The notes under the pieces are model-generated. The model made no database searches. It had not been told where the DNA came from and saw nothing but the letters and a program-made list of their open reading frames with translations. Below are positions 24,629-32,655 of a stretch of DNA of 64,000 nt, piece after piece. Source of the stretch: JAENVU01 sp031362155 (lineage in GTDB: Bacteria > Actinomycetota > Acidimicrobiia > IMCC26256 > JAENVU01). The stretch covers positions 1 to 64,000 of the forward strand of contig JANLRZ010000218.1 of assembly GCA_031362155.1 (NCBI GenBank), read 5' to 3'. Every line of letters begins with the position of its first letter. The first letter of the stretch is position 1. The translations under genes and the position numbers were made by a program.

Positions 24629-25539
24629 GGGGTCACGAGGGTGAGCGCGTCGGGGACGTAACCGATGTCGAGGCGACGGACGTCGCCGAGGTAGTCGCCG
24701 TCGACTTGGTAGGGGAATGGTTCGTCGCTGGTGATGGTCGCCGTGGTCACTCCGTCACGCTGGACGATGTCACGGTGGCGGTGCAAGAGGCGAGGTGAGA
24801 TCAGCGCGCGGCCCGCGATGCTGAGGATCGAGGGCGCGTGCCGCGCCTTCACGACGGTGAAGCTCATTGCGGTCGCCAGGCCCGCGGCGGGCGCGACGAC
24901 GAACGGGGTATGGCCGATGTAGGTATACGGGCTCGTCTTCGAGATGATGAGCATGGTTCCGCCGTCAATCGTTTCGCCGTCGTCGAGCGTGATCGAGAAT
25001 CGGCCGCGTGAGTGGTCGTAGGTGCGCAACCAGGTGTCGAAGGCGGCCACGACGAACAGCGGGTGCGCGGCGTATCGCTTGAAGGCCGCGCGTCGTTCGA
25101 CGGCTTCCACCACTGCCGCGTCGAAGCCCACGCCGCAGTGGAAGAGGAAGTGGCGGTCGCCGATGCGGCCGAGCCCGATGCGTTGGAACGAACGCCGCTC
25201 CAAGGAGTCGAGGAGGACCGAGGTCGCCTCGACCGGGTCGTCGGCGATGCCCAGCGTGCGGGCGTAGACGTTGGTCGAGCCGCCCGGCAAGGGCGCGAGC
25301 GCAGTGTCGGTCCCGATCAGGCCGTCGGCCGCTTCGTTGAGCGTGCCGTCGCCGGCGAGCACCGCCACGACCTCAAACCCCTCGGTCGCCGCCCCCCGAG
25401 CCAGGCGGGCCGCATGGCCGCGCCGGGAGGTTTCGGCCACCTCGAGATCGTGATCCGCGCCCAGGGCCTTCTGGATAACGACCCGCGTGCGAGCCGTGAC
25501 CGAAGAAGCCGTCGCGTTGACGATGAGGAGGACCCGCAC
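24625..25539 (-). CDS. Diacylglycerol/lipid kinase (YegS-like)
   Basis: The 304-residue protein has the DAGK catalytic N-terminus (IVNATASSVTARTR), the nucleotide-binding VLAGDGTLNEAADGL and the PLPGGSTNVYARTLG loop. A C-terminal YegS-type beta-sandwich contains DGETIDGG and YQVDGDYLG. It should phosphorylate diacylglycerol or a related lipid (for example a ceramide- or glycolipid-like acceptor) with ATP. It begins at GTG 25539. Coupling to two ABC half-transporters suggests that its product, or the lipid pool it controls, is moved by them; this is inference. Confidence 0.85.
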   Translation of the reverse strand: MRVLLIVNATASSVTARTRVVIQKALGADHDLEVAETSRRGHAARLARGAATEGFEVVAVLAGDGTLNEAADGLIGTDTALAPLPGGSTNVYARTLGIADDPVEATSVLLDSLERRSFQRIGLGRIGDRHFLFHCGVGFDAAVVEAVERRAAFKRYAAHPLFVVAAFDTWLRTYDHSRGRFSITLDDGETIDGGTMLIISKTSPYTYIGHTPFVVAPAAGLATAMSFTVVKARHAPSILSIAGRALISPRLLHRHRDIVQRDGVTTATITSDEPFPYQVDGDYLGDVRRLDIGYVPDALTLVTP

Positions 25540-25615
25540 AACGGCGCAGGCTACCGGTCGGGTCTGCGAATCCTCCGGGAGTTGCCCGCGATGCCGAGCG
25601 CCGAGCGGACGCCGC

Positions 25616-25987
25616 CTACTTGGGCGCGGCCGTGGCGGATTGCAGCACCCCGGCGGCGGAAAAGGTTGCCTGGAGCTCGTCGAAGAGGGCGCGCATGTTC
25701 TTATTGGTCCGGCTCACCCCGATCGCGCCGCCCAGGTATCCGCGTGAGCCTCGCGAGACCCGCACGAGCGACGCGGTTGAATCGGGGATCGAGCCGATGG
25801 CGACCTCGACGAGGAAATACTGCGCGAGCGCGCCGGCGAGCGCGTTGGCCACCTTGTTGCCCCGCTCCGCTCTTCCGCTCCACTCTTCTGTCCATTCCAC
25901 CCTGAATTTCTTGGCTTCGAGCGCCTGCTGCACGGTGGCCTTGACGCGAGCGGGATCACCGGTCAGTTGGATCTCGAAGTACTCCAT
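25616..25987 (-). CDS. Uncharacterised 123-residue protein
   Basis: I do not recognise this family. The start ATG 25987 gives MEYFEIQLTGDPARVKATVQQ, reading like a small alpha/beta domain with a strand, an amphipathic helix (ARVKATVQQALEAKKFRVEW) and a second helix. It continues with a Gly/Ala-rich hydrophobic stretch (KVANALAGALAQYFLVEVAIG, about 45-65), then RGYLGGAIGVSRTNKNMRALFDEL. The middle stretch could be a short membrane-contacting helix but is too interrupted to call transmembrane. Codon use looks like that of neighbours, with strong GC at third positions. It is divergent from the uracil-DNA glycosylase gene. Confidence 0.6.
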   Translation of the reverse strand: MEYFEIQLTGDPARVKATVQQALEAKKFRVEWTEEWSGRAERGNKVANALAGALAQYFLVEVAIGSIPDSTASLVRVSRGSRGYLGGAIGVSRTNKNMRALFDELQATFSAAGVLQSATAAPK

Positions 25988-26051
25988 TGCCGGCTCCGTT
26001 CGGGCTGCCCCGGGCGACCCGGAAGGTGTCGCGGTGCGCCATGCTGGGTGA

Positions 26052-26744
26052 GTGAAGCCACCGACGCTAGAAGCCCTCGCCCGCGAGATCGCGGACTGCC
26101 GGGCGTGTCCGAGGCTCGTGGCGTGGCGGGAACAGGTCGCGGTCGACAAGCGGGCGTCGTTCCGCGATGAGCAGTATTGGGGCCGACCCGTGCCGGGGTT
26201 CGGCGATCCCGATGCCCGGGTGTTGGTGGCGGGACTCGCGCCCGCCGCCCACGGTGCGAACCGCACGGGACGAGTCTTCACGGGTGATCGGTCGGGCGAT
26301 TGGTTGTACGCGTCGATGTATCGGAACGGGTTCGCGAATCAGCCGACCTCCGTGAGCGCCGACGACGGCCTGGTGTTGCACGGCGCCTACGTCACGGCCG
26401 CGGTGCGATGCGCGCCGCCGGCGAATCAGCCGACGCCCGACGAGCGGGATCGCTGCCTGCCCTTCTTCGTACGGGAACTGGAACTCCTGCCCGAGGTCCG
26501 GGTGATCGTCGCGCTCGGCGCATTCGCCTACCAGGCCGTTTGGACCACGCTCGCGTCGGCCGACGTCTCGTTGCCCCGGCCGCGTCCGCGGTTCACTCAT
26601 GGTCTCGAAGTGGTCACCGAGCGAGCAACCATCGTGGGCTGTTTTCACCCGAGTCAGCAGAACACGTTTACCGGCAAGCTGACCGAACCGATGATCGACG
26701 GTGTCTTCGCCCGGGCGCGGGTGCTCAGCGAACCAAGCGAATGA
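26052..26744 (+). CDS. Type 5 uracil-DNA glycosylase (UdgB-like)
   Basis: The 230-residue protein has the N-terminal Fe-S cysteines C16 and C19 (CRACPRL) and the signature GLAPAAHGANRTGRVFTGD. The middle cysteine pair lies around RCAPPANQPTPDERDRC, and the motif GCFHPSQQNTFTG is the counterpart of the HPSPL loop. Family 5 enzymes remove uracil and some deaminated purines from DNA and are common in high-GC actinobacteria and thermophiles, where cytosine deamination is a burden. It starts at GTG 26052 and overlaps the convergent TSUP gene by 20 bp. Confidence 0.9.
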   Translation: MKPPTLEALAREIADCRACPRLVAWREQVAVDKRASFRDEQYWGRPVPGFGDPDARVLVAGLAPAAHGANRTGRVFTGDRSGDWLYASMYRNGFANQPTSVSADDGLVLHGAYVTAAVRCAPPANQPTPDERDRCLPFFVRELELLPEVRVIVALGAFAYQAVWTTLASADVSLPRPRPRFTHGLEVVTERATIVGCFHPSQQNTFTGKLTEPMIDGVFARARVLSEPSE

Positions 26745-27513
26745 GTTCGACGGTTCCGTAGATGATCGCGATGGTGCCGAGCACGCTCGCGACCACGAGT
26801 CGTAGCGTGCGGTCGTTGGTTTTGATCGCGAGGTGCGCGCCGACCCGCGCCCCGGGGATGGCGGTGGCCATCAACGGCAGCGCGTAGAACCAGTTCACGT
26901 TGCCGAGGAGTTGGTGGGTGAGGGTGCCGGGAATCGCGATGAGACCGACGCACGCGAGCGACGTGCCGATCGCCGATTTGAGGGGCAGGCCCACAATGCC
27001 GGTGAAGGCCGGCACCATGAGAATCCCGCCGCCGACACCAAGGAAGCCGGACAGCAACCCGGCGAGGATACCGATGCCGACGAGTCGGGTGAGGCGCAGG
27101 TCGAGGTGCGGTTCGCCATCGCTCGTGGTGCGTTGGGGCGCGCGGCCCATCGCGGCGGTGCGATAGGCCGTGAAGGCCATGAGTCCGGCGGTGAGGATCA
27201 TCTGCACGTGGCCCCGGCCGGGGATCACGTCGGAGGCGATCGCGCCGAGGGCGGCGCAGGCGGCCCCGGCGAGGCCGGTCCCGAACACCACCCGGCGGAC
27301 GACCAGACCGTCGCGCTGATACCGCAGCGTGCCCGAGATCGACGACGGAATGATCGAGGGCAACGTGCTGCCCACGGCTTGGAGGGGTGTGGCACCGAGC
27401 AGCAGGATCGCCGGGGTCGAGATCACCGCGCCGCCCACACCGAACACGCCTGACAGCACGCCGGTGAAGAACCCCGCCACGAGGACCAGGACGACGGTGA
27501 CCAGGTCCGACAT
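26725..27513 (-). CDS. TSUP (TauE/SafE) family permease
   Basis: The 262-residue membrane protein shows the two-fold repeat of TauE/SafE permeases. SGVFGVGGAVISTPAILLLG appears near residue 22 and again as SGFLGVGGGILMVPAFTGIVG near 155, with about eight hydrophobic helices. These proteins export or import sulfite, sulfonates or related organosulfur anions; substrate cannot be told here. ATG 27513 is chosen as it begins directly at the first helix (MSDLVTVVLVLVAGF). It is divergent from dapA across 42 bp and its 3' end overlaps the uracil-DNA glycosylase gene by 20 bp. Confidence 0.88.
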   Translation of the reverse strand: MSDLVTVVLVLVAGFFTGVLSGVFGVGGAVISTPAILLLGATPLQAVGSTLPSIIPSSISGTLRYQRDGLVVRRVVFGTGLAGAACAALGAIASDVIPGRGHVQMILTAGLMAFTAYRTAAMGRAPQRTTSDGEPHLDLRLTRLVGIGILAGLLSGFLGVGGGILMVPAFTGIVGLPLKSAIGTSLACVGLIAIPGTLTHQLLGNVNWFYALPLMATAIPGARVGAHLAIKTNDRTLRLVVASVLGTIAIIYGTVELIRLVR

Positions 27514-27540
27514 TGCTCGGGAGGTTAGGGCAGGCCCGCG

Positions 27541-27546
27541 TATACC
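27541..27546 (+). promoter_or_regulatory. Candidate -10 box of dapA
   Basis: TATACC (27541-27546) lies 9 nt before ATG 27556 in the 42-bp gap between divergent genes, so the dapA transcript would have little or no leader. Confidence 0.4.
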
Positions 27547-27555
27547 CTGGGTTCC

Positions 27556-28449
27556 ATGACCTCTGCGCTGGCGCTCCACGGGGTGTATCTCCCGCTCATC
27601 ACGCCCTTCGCGGCCGACGGGTCGGTGGCCCTCGACGCGGTCACCACCCTCTGCCACGAGTATCTCGACGCCGGTGCCACCGGCATCGTGCCCCTCGGGA
27701 CCACCGGTGAAAGTTCGGCATTGACCGCCGACGAGAAGCGGGCGGTTGTCGCCGCGTGTTCCACGGTCTGCGTCGAGCGCAACGCCCAACTCATCGTGGG
27801 GGCCGGCACCAATGCGACCGCGACCACCATCGCCGCGGTCCAGGACCTGGCCGGCACTCCGGGGTTGTCGGGCGTGCTCATCGTCGTGCCGTATTACGTG
27901 CGGCCATCCGAAGCCGGCATCGTGGCGCACTTCAAGGCGGTGGCCGACGCCTCACCCGTCCCGGTCGTGCTCTACAACGTCGCGTTTCGCACCGGTCGCC
28001 ACCTCTCGGCCGCGGGCGTGCTCGACGCCGCTGTGCATCCCAACATCGTCGGGATCAAGCAGGCCACCGGCCTCGAAGTCGACACGCTCGAGTTGTTGCG
28101 CGACGCGCCGGCCGACTTTGCGGTGCTCGGCGGCGAGGACGCCTTCCTGTTCCCGCTCATGCTCATGGGCGCGTCCGGCACGATCTGTGCGTCTGCGCAT
28201 GTGCTCACCGAACAGTTCGTGTCGATGATCGAATGCGGAATCGTCGGCAAGGTCGACGAAGGCCGAGCCCATGCCGAGGCACTGCTTTCCGTCGTGCAGG
28301 CATGTTTCGCCGAACCCAACCCCGCGGTGTTCAAGGGTGTCCTGCACGCCCAAGGTCGGATCCCGACGCCCGACGTCCGGATGCCGCTCACCAATGCGTC
28401 GCAAGCCGCGATCGACGCCGCCCTCGCCGCCATCTCCGCCGCGCGATAA
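27556..28449 (+). CDS. dapA: 4-hydroxy-tetrahydrodipicolinate synthase or close DapA-family aldolase
   Basis: The 297-residue class I aldolase has the pyruvate-binding loop GTTGESSALTADEK (about 45-58), VVPYYVRPSEAGI with the catalytic tyrosine, and the Schiff-base lysine in VGIKQATG. This fits DapA, which condenses pyruvate with aspartate semialdehyde in lysine/diaminopimelate synthesis. It is not next to other dap genes, so another aldolase of the family cannot be fully excluded. The length matches the family (290-300). Confidence 0.88.
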   Translation: MTSALALHGVYLPLITPFAADGSVALDAVTTLCHEYLDAGATGIVPLGTTGESSALTADEKRAVVAACSTVCVERNAQLIVGAGTNATATTIAAVQDLAGTPGLSGVLIVVPYYVRPSEAGIVAHFKAVADASPVPVVLYNVAFRTGRHLSAAGVLDAAVHPNIVGIKQATGLEVDTLELLRDAPADFAVLGGEDAFLFPLMLMGASGTICASAHVLTEQFVSMIECGIVGKVDEGRAHAEALLSVVQACFAEPNPAVFKGVLHAQGRIPTPDVRMPLTNASQAAIDAALAAISAAR

Positions 28450-28464
28450 CCGCAGTTCCCCCCT

Positions 28465-28528
28465 CCACCGCGACTTTTTGTCTCCAGGGTTGGGTTTCGA
28501 CCCACGCGCAGACAAAAAGTCGGGGTGG
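28465..28528. repeat. Nested palindrome, possibly transcription terminator of dapA
   Basis: Perfect 13-bp arms CGACTTTTTGTCT (28471-28483) and complement (28510-28522) extend 5 bp further after one mismatch (CCACC/GGTGG). The loop contains a second stem TGGGT-TTCG-ACCCA (28491-28504). It starts 15 bp after dapA. The element could terminate transcription or belong to a dispersed repeat family different from that at 8.7-9.8 kb. Confidence 0.85.
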
Positions 28529-28637
28529 CGCGTCACGAGCCGCGCTCGGGTCCCGAGTCGGAGATCGTCGTGGAGACCCTCGCCGGAATCCGGGCCCGGG
28601 CGGCGAGAGTGACCGCGTCTGGCTAGCCCCGGCCCGC

Positions 28638-28750
28638 ACCGTTTGGCACATGGTGGCGCGCTCACGACCACGAGCCGCCAATCGTCGGAACCCACCGCGA
28701 CCGTTTGGCGCATGGTGGCGCGCTGAGGACCACCAGCCGCCAATCGTCGG
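28638..28750. repeat. Two 51-bp direct repeats, 62-bp period
   Basis: Units at 28638-28688 and 28700-28750 both begin ACCGTTTGGC and end AGCCGCCAATCGTCGG, with 47 of 51 positions equal by eye. The flanking 11 bp differ. Confidence 0.9.
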
Positions 28751-28774
28751 GTTGTCGGGTTGTCGGGTTGTCGG
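28751..28774. repeat. Tandem repeat, three 8-bp units
   Basis: Three perfect consecutive copies of GTTGTCGG follow directly on the second 51-bp unit, whose last eight bases (ATCGTCGG) are a near copy. Such slippage-prone tracts can vary in copy number; they lie 60 bp before the cyclase gene. Confidence 0.95.
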
Positions 28775-28833
28775 GGGCGAATGCGACGCGGCGCGTGATC
28801 GGCCGACCGCGTCGCGTGCGAGACTCTGGCGCG

Positions 28834-31800
28834 ATGGCTGAAGCTCGGGTTCGGAACGATCGGTTCGCTCCGTACCTTCCGCGTCTGGTGACGGATTGGC
28901 TCCGGCAGGATCCCGACACCTTGGCCCGGGCGCTCGACGGCAGCGTGGTGTTCATCGACATCTCGGGTTTCACCAAACTTTCCGAAGGCCTTGCTCGCCA
29001 AGGCAATATCGGGGCCGAAGAGCTGGCCGCGACGATCGGTTCGACGTTCACCGATCTCCTCGCGGTGGCCTACGAGCATGGTGGGCGCCTCCTGAAGTTC
29101 GGTGGGGACGCGCTGCTGCTGCTGTTCGTTGGCGACGACCACGCCGCTCGGGCCGCGTACTCGGCGGTGGGAATGCGCCGGTCGCTTCGTGAACGCGGCG
29201 AGCTGAGCGTCCTCGGCCAGAAGGTGCGCCTGCGGATGTCGATCGGCGCGCATACGGGAACGTTCCACTTCTTCCTGGTCGGCGAATCCCATCGGGAGCT
29301 GGTGGTGACCGGGCCCGGTACGAGCGATACGGCCGCGCTCGAAGGTGCCGCCGACGCGGGGGAGATTCTCATCAGCCCGACGATGGCACGCGAGTTCCGT
29401 GCCTCGATCCTGGGCCGCGCGAAGCCGCCGGGGATGTTGCTGCGGCGCGCGCCGACGCTGGCGGCGGAGCCGACTGGTTACGAGGTGACCCCCACCCCCG
29501 AAGACGTCGATCTCACGACCTGCATCCCGCTGGGACTGCGCGAGTCCCTGCTGGAGAACCGCGGGCCTGAGCACCGGCGAGCGACCATTGCCTTCATTCA
29601 CTTCGACGGAACCGACGCCCTGATCCGAGATCTTCCCCTCGAGGAGGTCGGCCAGGCGCTCGACCAACTCGTCTCGATCGTGCAACGAGCCGTGGACCAC
29701 CACGATGTGACGTTCCTGGCCAGCGATGTCGACCGCGACGGAGGCAAGTTCATCCTGGCCGCCGGTGTGCCGACCAGCTCCGGCGACGACGAGCGCAACA
29801 TGCTGTTGGCGCTCCGCGAGATCGTCGATGCCGCGCCGCGGATTCCGATTCGCATCGGCGTGAATCGCGGCCCGGTGTTCGCCGGGGACGTCGGGCCGCC
29901 GTACCGGCGGACCTACACCGTGATGGGTGATGCCGTGAACCTGGCCGCCCGACTCATGGCGCACGCGAGCCCGGGCGAGATTCTCGCAACCCACGACGTC
30001 CTCGACCGGTCGCCCACCGCCTTCTCACTCGATGCCGTCGAGCCGTTCTTCGTGAAGGGCAAGTCCCGGCCGGTCGAGGCGTGGCGGGTCGGGCCGGTGG
30101 CGGGCGCGAGAACCGACACGACGACGCTCCGCCTCCCCTTCGTCGGGCGGGTCGACGAATTGAAACTGCTGCAAGAGGCGCGGGCGGCGGTCGTCTCCGG
30201 GACGGGCCGCTTCGTCGAGATCGTCGGAGCGGCCGGGATGGGCAAGTCGCGGCTGATCGATGAGCTGCGGGCCACCTGCACCGATCTGATCGTGCGCGGT
30301 ACCCGCTGTGAGCTCTACGAGTCGACGACGCCGTATTCGCCATGGCGGGTCATCGTGCGAGAACTCGTGGGGTTGGATCCCGTGCAGCGCGAGCCGACCG
30401 ACGCCGACCAGCTGATGGAGGTGGTGCGATCGACGGCTCCCGACCTCGAGCCGTGGGCCCCCTTGCTTGCCCCCTTGGTCGACGTTCGAATAGACGAAAC
30501 GCCCGAGACCTCACGACTCGAGGGCCAGTTCCGCACTGCGAAGACGGCCGACGTGGTTCGCGGCCTCGCCCAGCGAATTCTGGCCGGCCCGGTGGTGCTC
30601 GTCCTCGAGGACATACAGTGGATGGACGACGCTTCCCACGCACTGTTGAAGGCGGTCACCACCGAGATCGAGTCCGTGCCATGGCTCGTCATCACCTCGC
30701 GGCGCAACGGCAGGCCCGACGGAGCGGAGGAAAGTGGCGCGGCGGTCACCCTCACTCTGGGGCCGTTGCACCCCGACGAGGCGGTCGCGTTGGTGAACGG
30801 CGCGACCGCGGATGCCCCGATCTCGTCCCAGGACGTCGAGTTGCTCGCGGAGCGTTCGACCGGGAACCCGCTGTTCCTCACCGAGCTCGTGGCCGCGGCG
30901 CGCTCAGCCGGCGGGGTACTGGCCCTCCCGGACTCGGTCGAGGCGTTGGTGGCGGCGAGCATCGACCGACTCCCACCGCAGGACCGCGATTTGCTCCGCC
31001 GGGTGGCGGTGCTGGGCCGATCGTTCCCCGCGGACCTGCTCGATGCGGTGCTCGATCCCGATGAACTCGACGGCTCGGCGTGGTCGCGCGTGAGTGAGCA
31101 CTTGATCCGTGAGCCTTCGCGGCTCACCTTCGAGCACGCGATCGTGCGTGATTCGGCCTACGAGGGACTCGCGTACCGGTCGCGGAAAGAGTTGCACGCG
31201 AAGGTCGCCGACGCGATCCGGCGCGACGCCGACGCGAACGGCGACGATGCCTCCGAGCTTCTCGGGCTCCACTACTTCCGCGCGGAACGCTTCGAGGAAG
31301 CGTTCGAGTACTCGCGCTCCGCCGCCGAGCAAGCTCGGGAGATCTTCGCGGATCACGAAGCTGCAGAGCTCTACGAGCGGGCGCTCGACGCCGCGCGTCG
31401 ACTCGATTCCGTGTCGTCGCTGGTGCAGGGCCAGCTGCGGGAGAGCCTGGGCGACGTCCGGCACCGGTCCGGACGGTTCGCCGAGGCCGAGGTGGCCTTC
31501 CGCTCCGCACGCCGGTACGTGACCGAGGATCCCGTCGCACAGGCTCGGCTCCAGCTGAAGCGGGCATGGATCAAGGGTTGGCTCGACCGCTATTCGGAAG
31601 CGTTGCGGGCCATCACCCGAGGGCTTCGCCTCCTCGAGCACTCGACGAGCGATGAGGCACTCCGCCAGCGTGCGCAACTGCTGGCCTGGTACAGCCAGTT
31701 CTGTCTTTCCGGTGGCGCGCTCGGCCGCGCCATTCGTTGGAGCGAGCAGGCGATTGCCGCGGCGGAGGCCGCGCACGACACGGAGTCACTCGCACACGCG

Positions 31801-32640
31801 TTCAAAGTCCTGGGTTGGGTGCAGCTGGACCGGGGCGATCTCGAGACGACCGCGACTCTGGAGCGAGCACTCATGCTCTACGAGGAACTCGACGACCGGC
31901 CGGGCCAGGCGAGCGTGCTGAACCTGATGGGGGGATTCGCGTACTGGCGCGGCGAGTGGGACGAGGCCCTGGACTTCTACGAGCAGGCCCGGGCGTTGGC
32001 GCGCCAGACCGGCAACACGGTGCTGGGCGCATTCTGCACGACCAATATCGGCGAGATCGCGCTGGATCGCGGCCAACTCGATGCCGCGACCGCGTTGTTC
32101 CAGGATGCGGCGCGGGTGTGGCGGGTCGCCGGCGACCGGCCCGGCCTGGCGTTTGCGACGTTGCTGCTCGGCCGAGCACGTGGCGGGTCCGGGTACTTCG
32201 CCGAGGCCCGCCAGCTCCTCGAACAGGCGCGGGATGAGGCGCTCGGCGTGGGCTCGCAGGTGGACGCGTTGGAGGCGAATGCCCGGCTCGCTGAGTGCCG
32301 GCTCGCCGAAGGAGAGATTGCCGATGCACTCGCGATTGCCGATGCCGCGCTCACCGACGCGGCCTCGCTGGGTGGCGTCGCCGCCCAGACGCCGCTTCTC
32401 CTCCGAGTCAGGGGTCTGGCCCTGGCTTCCCTGGACCGGCGTGACGAGGCGCGGGTCGCGCTCGAGGCGAGCCTGTCGGCCGCCCGGGCGCGTCACGCGG
32501 GTTACGAAATCGCGTTGACCGTGGGTGCCTTGGCCGCGCTCAGTTCCGATGCGGCCGAGCGACGCGCGCTCGCCGCGGAGAGCCAGGAGATCCTGGCCCG
32601 GCTCGGCGTGGTGACCGAGCCGGGTCCTACCGCTCGCTGA
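28834..32640 (+). CDS. Class III nucleotide cyclase domains fused to AAA ATPase and TPR repeats
   Basis: The 1268-residue protein has the layout of soluble adenylyl cyclase-like proteins. Cyclase domain 1 (about 35-190) carries both metal aspartates, D42 in VVFIDISGFTKLSEG and D92 in LKFGGDALLLLF. Domain 2 (about 245-425) has FIHFDGTDALI, where the first metal Asp is His, but ends with the conserved YTVMGDAVNLAARLM. An AAA/STAND ATPase follows (Walker A GAAGMGKS near 465, Walker B VVLVLEDIQWMDD). About 500 residues of helical TPR-like repeats complete it. It probably makes cAMP in response to a ligand sensed by the C-terminal part. The start is ATG 28834; upstream in-frame sequence is repeat DNA. 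Confidence 0.88.
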   Translation: MAEARVRNDRFAPYLPRLVTDWLRQDPDTLARALDGSVVFIDISGFTKLSEGLARQGNIGAEELAATIGSTFTDLLAVAYEHGGRLLKFGGDALLLLFVGDDHAARAAYSAVGMRRSLRERGELSVLGQKVRLRMSIGAHTGTFHFFLVGESHRELVVTGPGTSDTAALEGAADAGEILISPTMAREFRASILGRAKPPGMLLRRAPTLAAEPTGYEVTPTPEDVDLTTCIPLGLRESLLENRGPEHRRATIAFIHFDGTDALIRDLPLEEVGQALDQLVSIVQRAVDHHDVTFLASDVDRDGGKFILAAGVPTSSGDDERNMLLALREIVDAAPRIPIRIGVNRGPVFAGDVGPPYRRTYTVMGDAVNLAARLMAHASPGEILATHDVLDRSPTAFSLDAVEPFFVKGKSRPVEAWRVGPVAGARTDTTTLRLPFVGRVDELKLLQEARAAVVSGTGRFVEIVGAAGMGKSRLIDELRATCTDLIVRGTRCELYESTTPYSPWRVIVRELVGLDPVQREPTDADQLMEVVRSTAPDLEPWAPLLAPLVDVRIDETPETSRLEGQFRTAKTADVVRGLAQRILAGPVVLVLEDIQWMDDASHALLKAVTTEIESVPWLVITSRRNGRPDGAEESGAAVTLTLGPLHPDEAVALVNGATADAPISSQDVELLAERSTGNPLFLTELVAAARSAGGVLALPDSVEALVAASIDRLPPQDRDLLRRVAVLGRSFPADLLDAVLDPDELDGSAWSRVSEHLIREPSRLTFEHAIVRDSAYEGLAYRSRKELHAKVADAIRRDADANGDDASELLGLHYFRAERFEEAFEYSRSAAEQAREIFADHEAAELYERALDAARRLDSVSSLVQGQLRESLGDVRHRSGRFAEAEVAFRSARRYVTEDPVAQARLQLKRAWIKGWLDRYSEALRAITRGLRLLEHSTSDEALRQRAQLLAWYSQFCLSGGALGRAIRWSEQAIAAAEAAHDTESLAHAFKVLGWVQLDRGDLETTATLERALMLYEELDDRPGQASVLNLMGGFAYWRGEWDEALDFYEQARALARQTGNTVLGAFCTTNIGEIALDRGQLDAATALFQDAARVWRVAGDRPGLAFATLLLGRARGGSGYFAEARQLLEQARDEALGVGSQVDALEANARLAECRLAEGEIADALAIADAALTDAASLGGVAAQTPLLLRVRGLALASLDRRDEARVALEASLSAARARHAGYEIALTVGALAALSSDAAERRALAAESQEILARLGVVTEPGPTAR

Positions 32641-32655
32641 GCGCGATGTTGCGGG

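Larger units (their letters stand above)
28450..28833. other. Repeat-rich 384-bp intergenic region
   Basis: No credible gene is present between dapA and the cyclase gene. The stretch holds a nested hairpin (28465-28528), two 51-bp direct repeats (28638-28688 and 28700-28750) and three tandem 8-bp units (28751-28774). The remainder (28529-28637 and 28775-28833) shows nothing recognisable, and the cyclase promoter was not identified. Confidence 0.8.

Noticed and set aside
20868..24661. Two long plus-strand frames opposite the ABC exporter genes
   Set aside because: They mirror the ABC genes in the complementary frame, are Asp/Glu/Arg/Gly-rich and carry no recognisable domain.
28638..28774. CRISPR-like array
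   Set aside because: Only two 51-bp units with 11 bp between, followed by 8-bp tandem units; no regular spacers and no cas genes.
27952..29994. 680-codon minus-strand frame across dapA, the repeat region and the cyclase gene
   Set aside because: It crosses unrelated genes and non-coding repeats antisense to clear coding sequence, so it is a chance frame.
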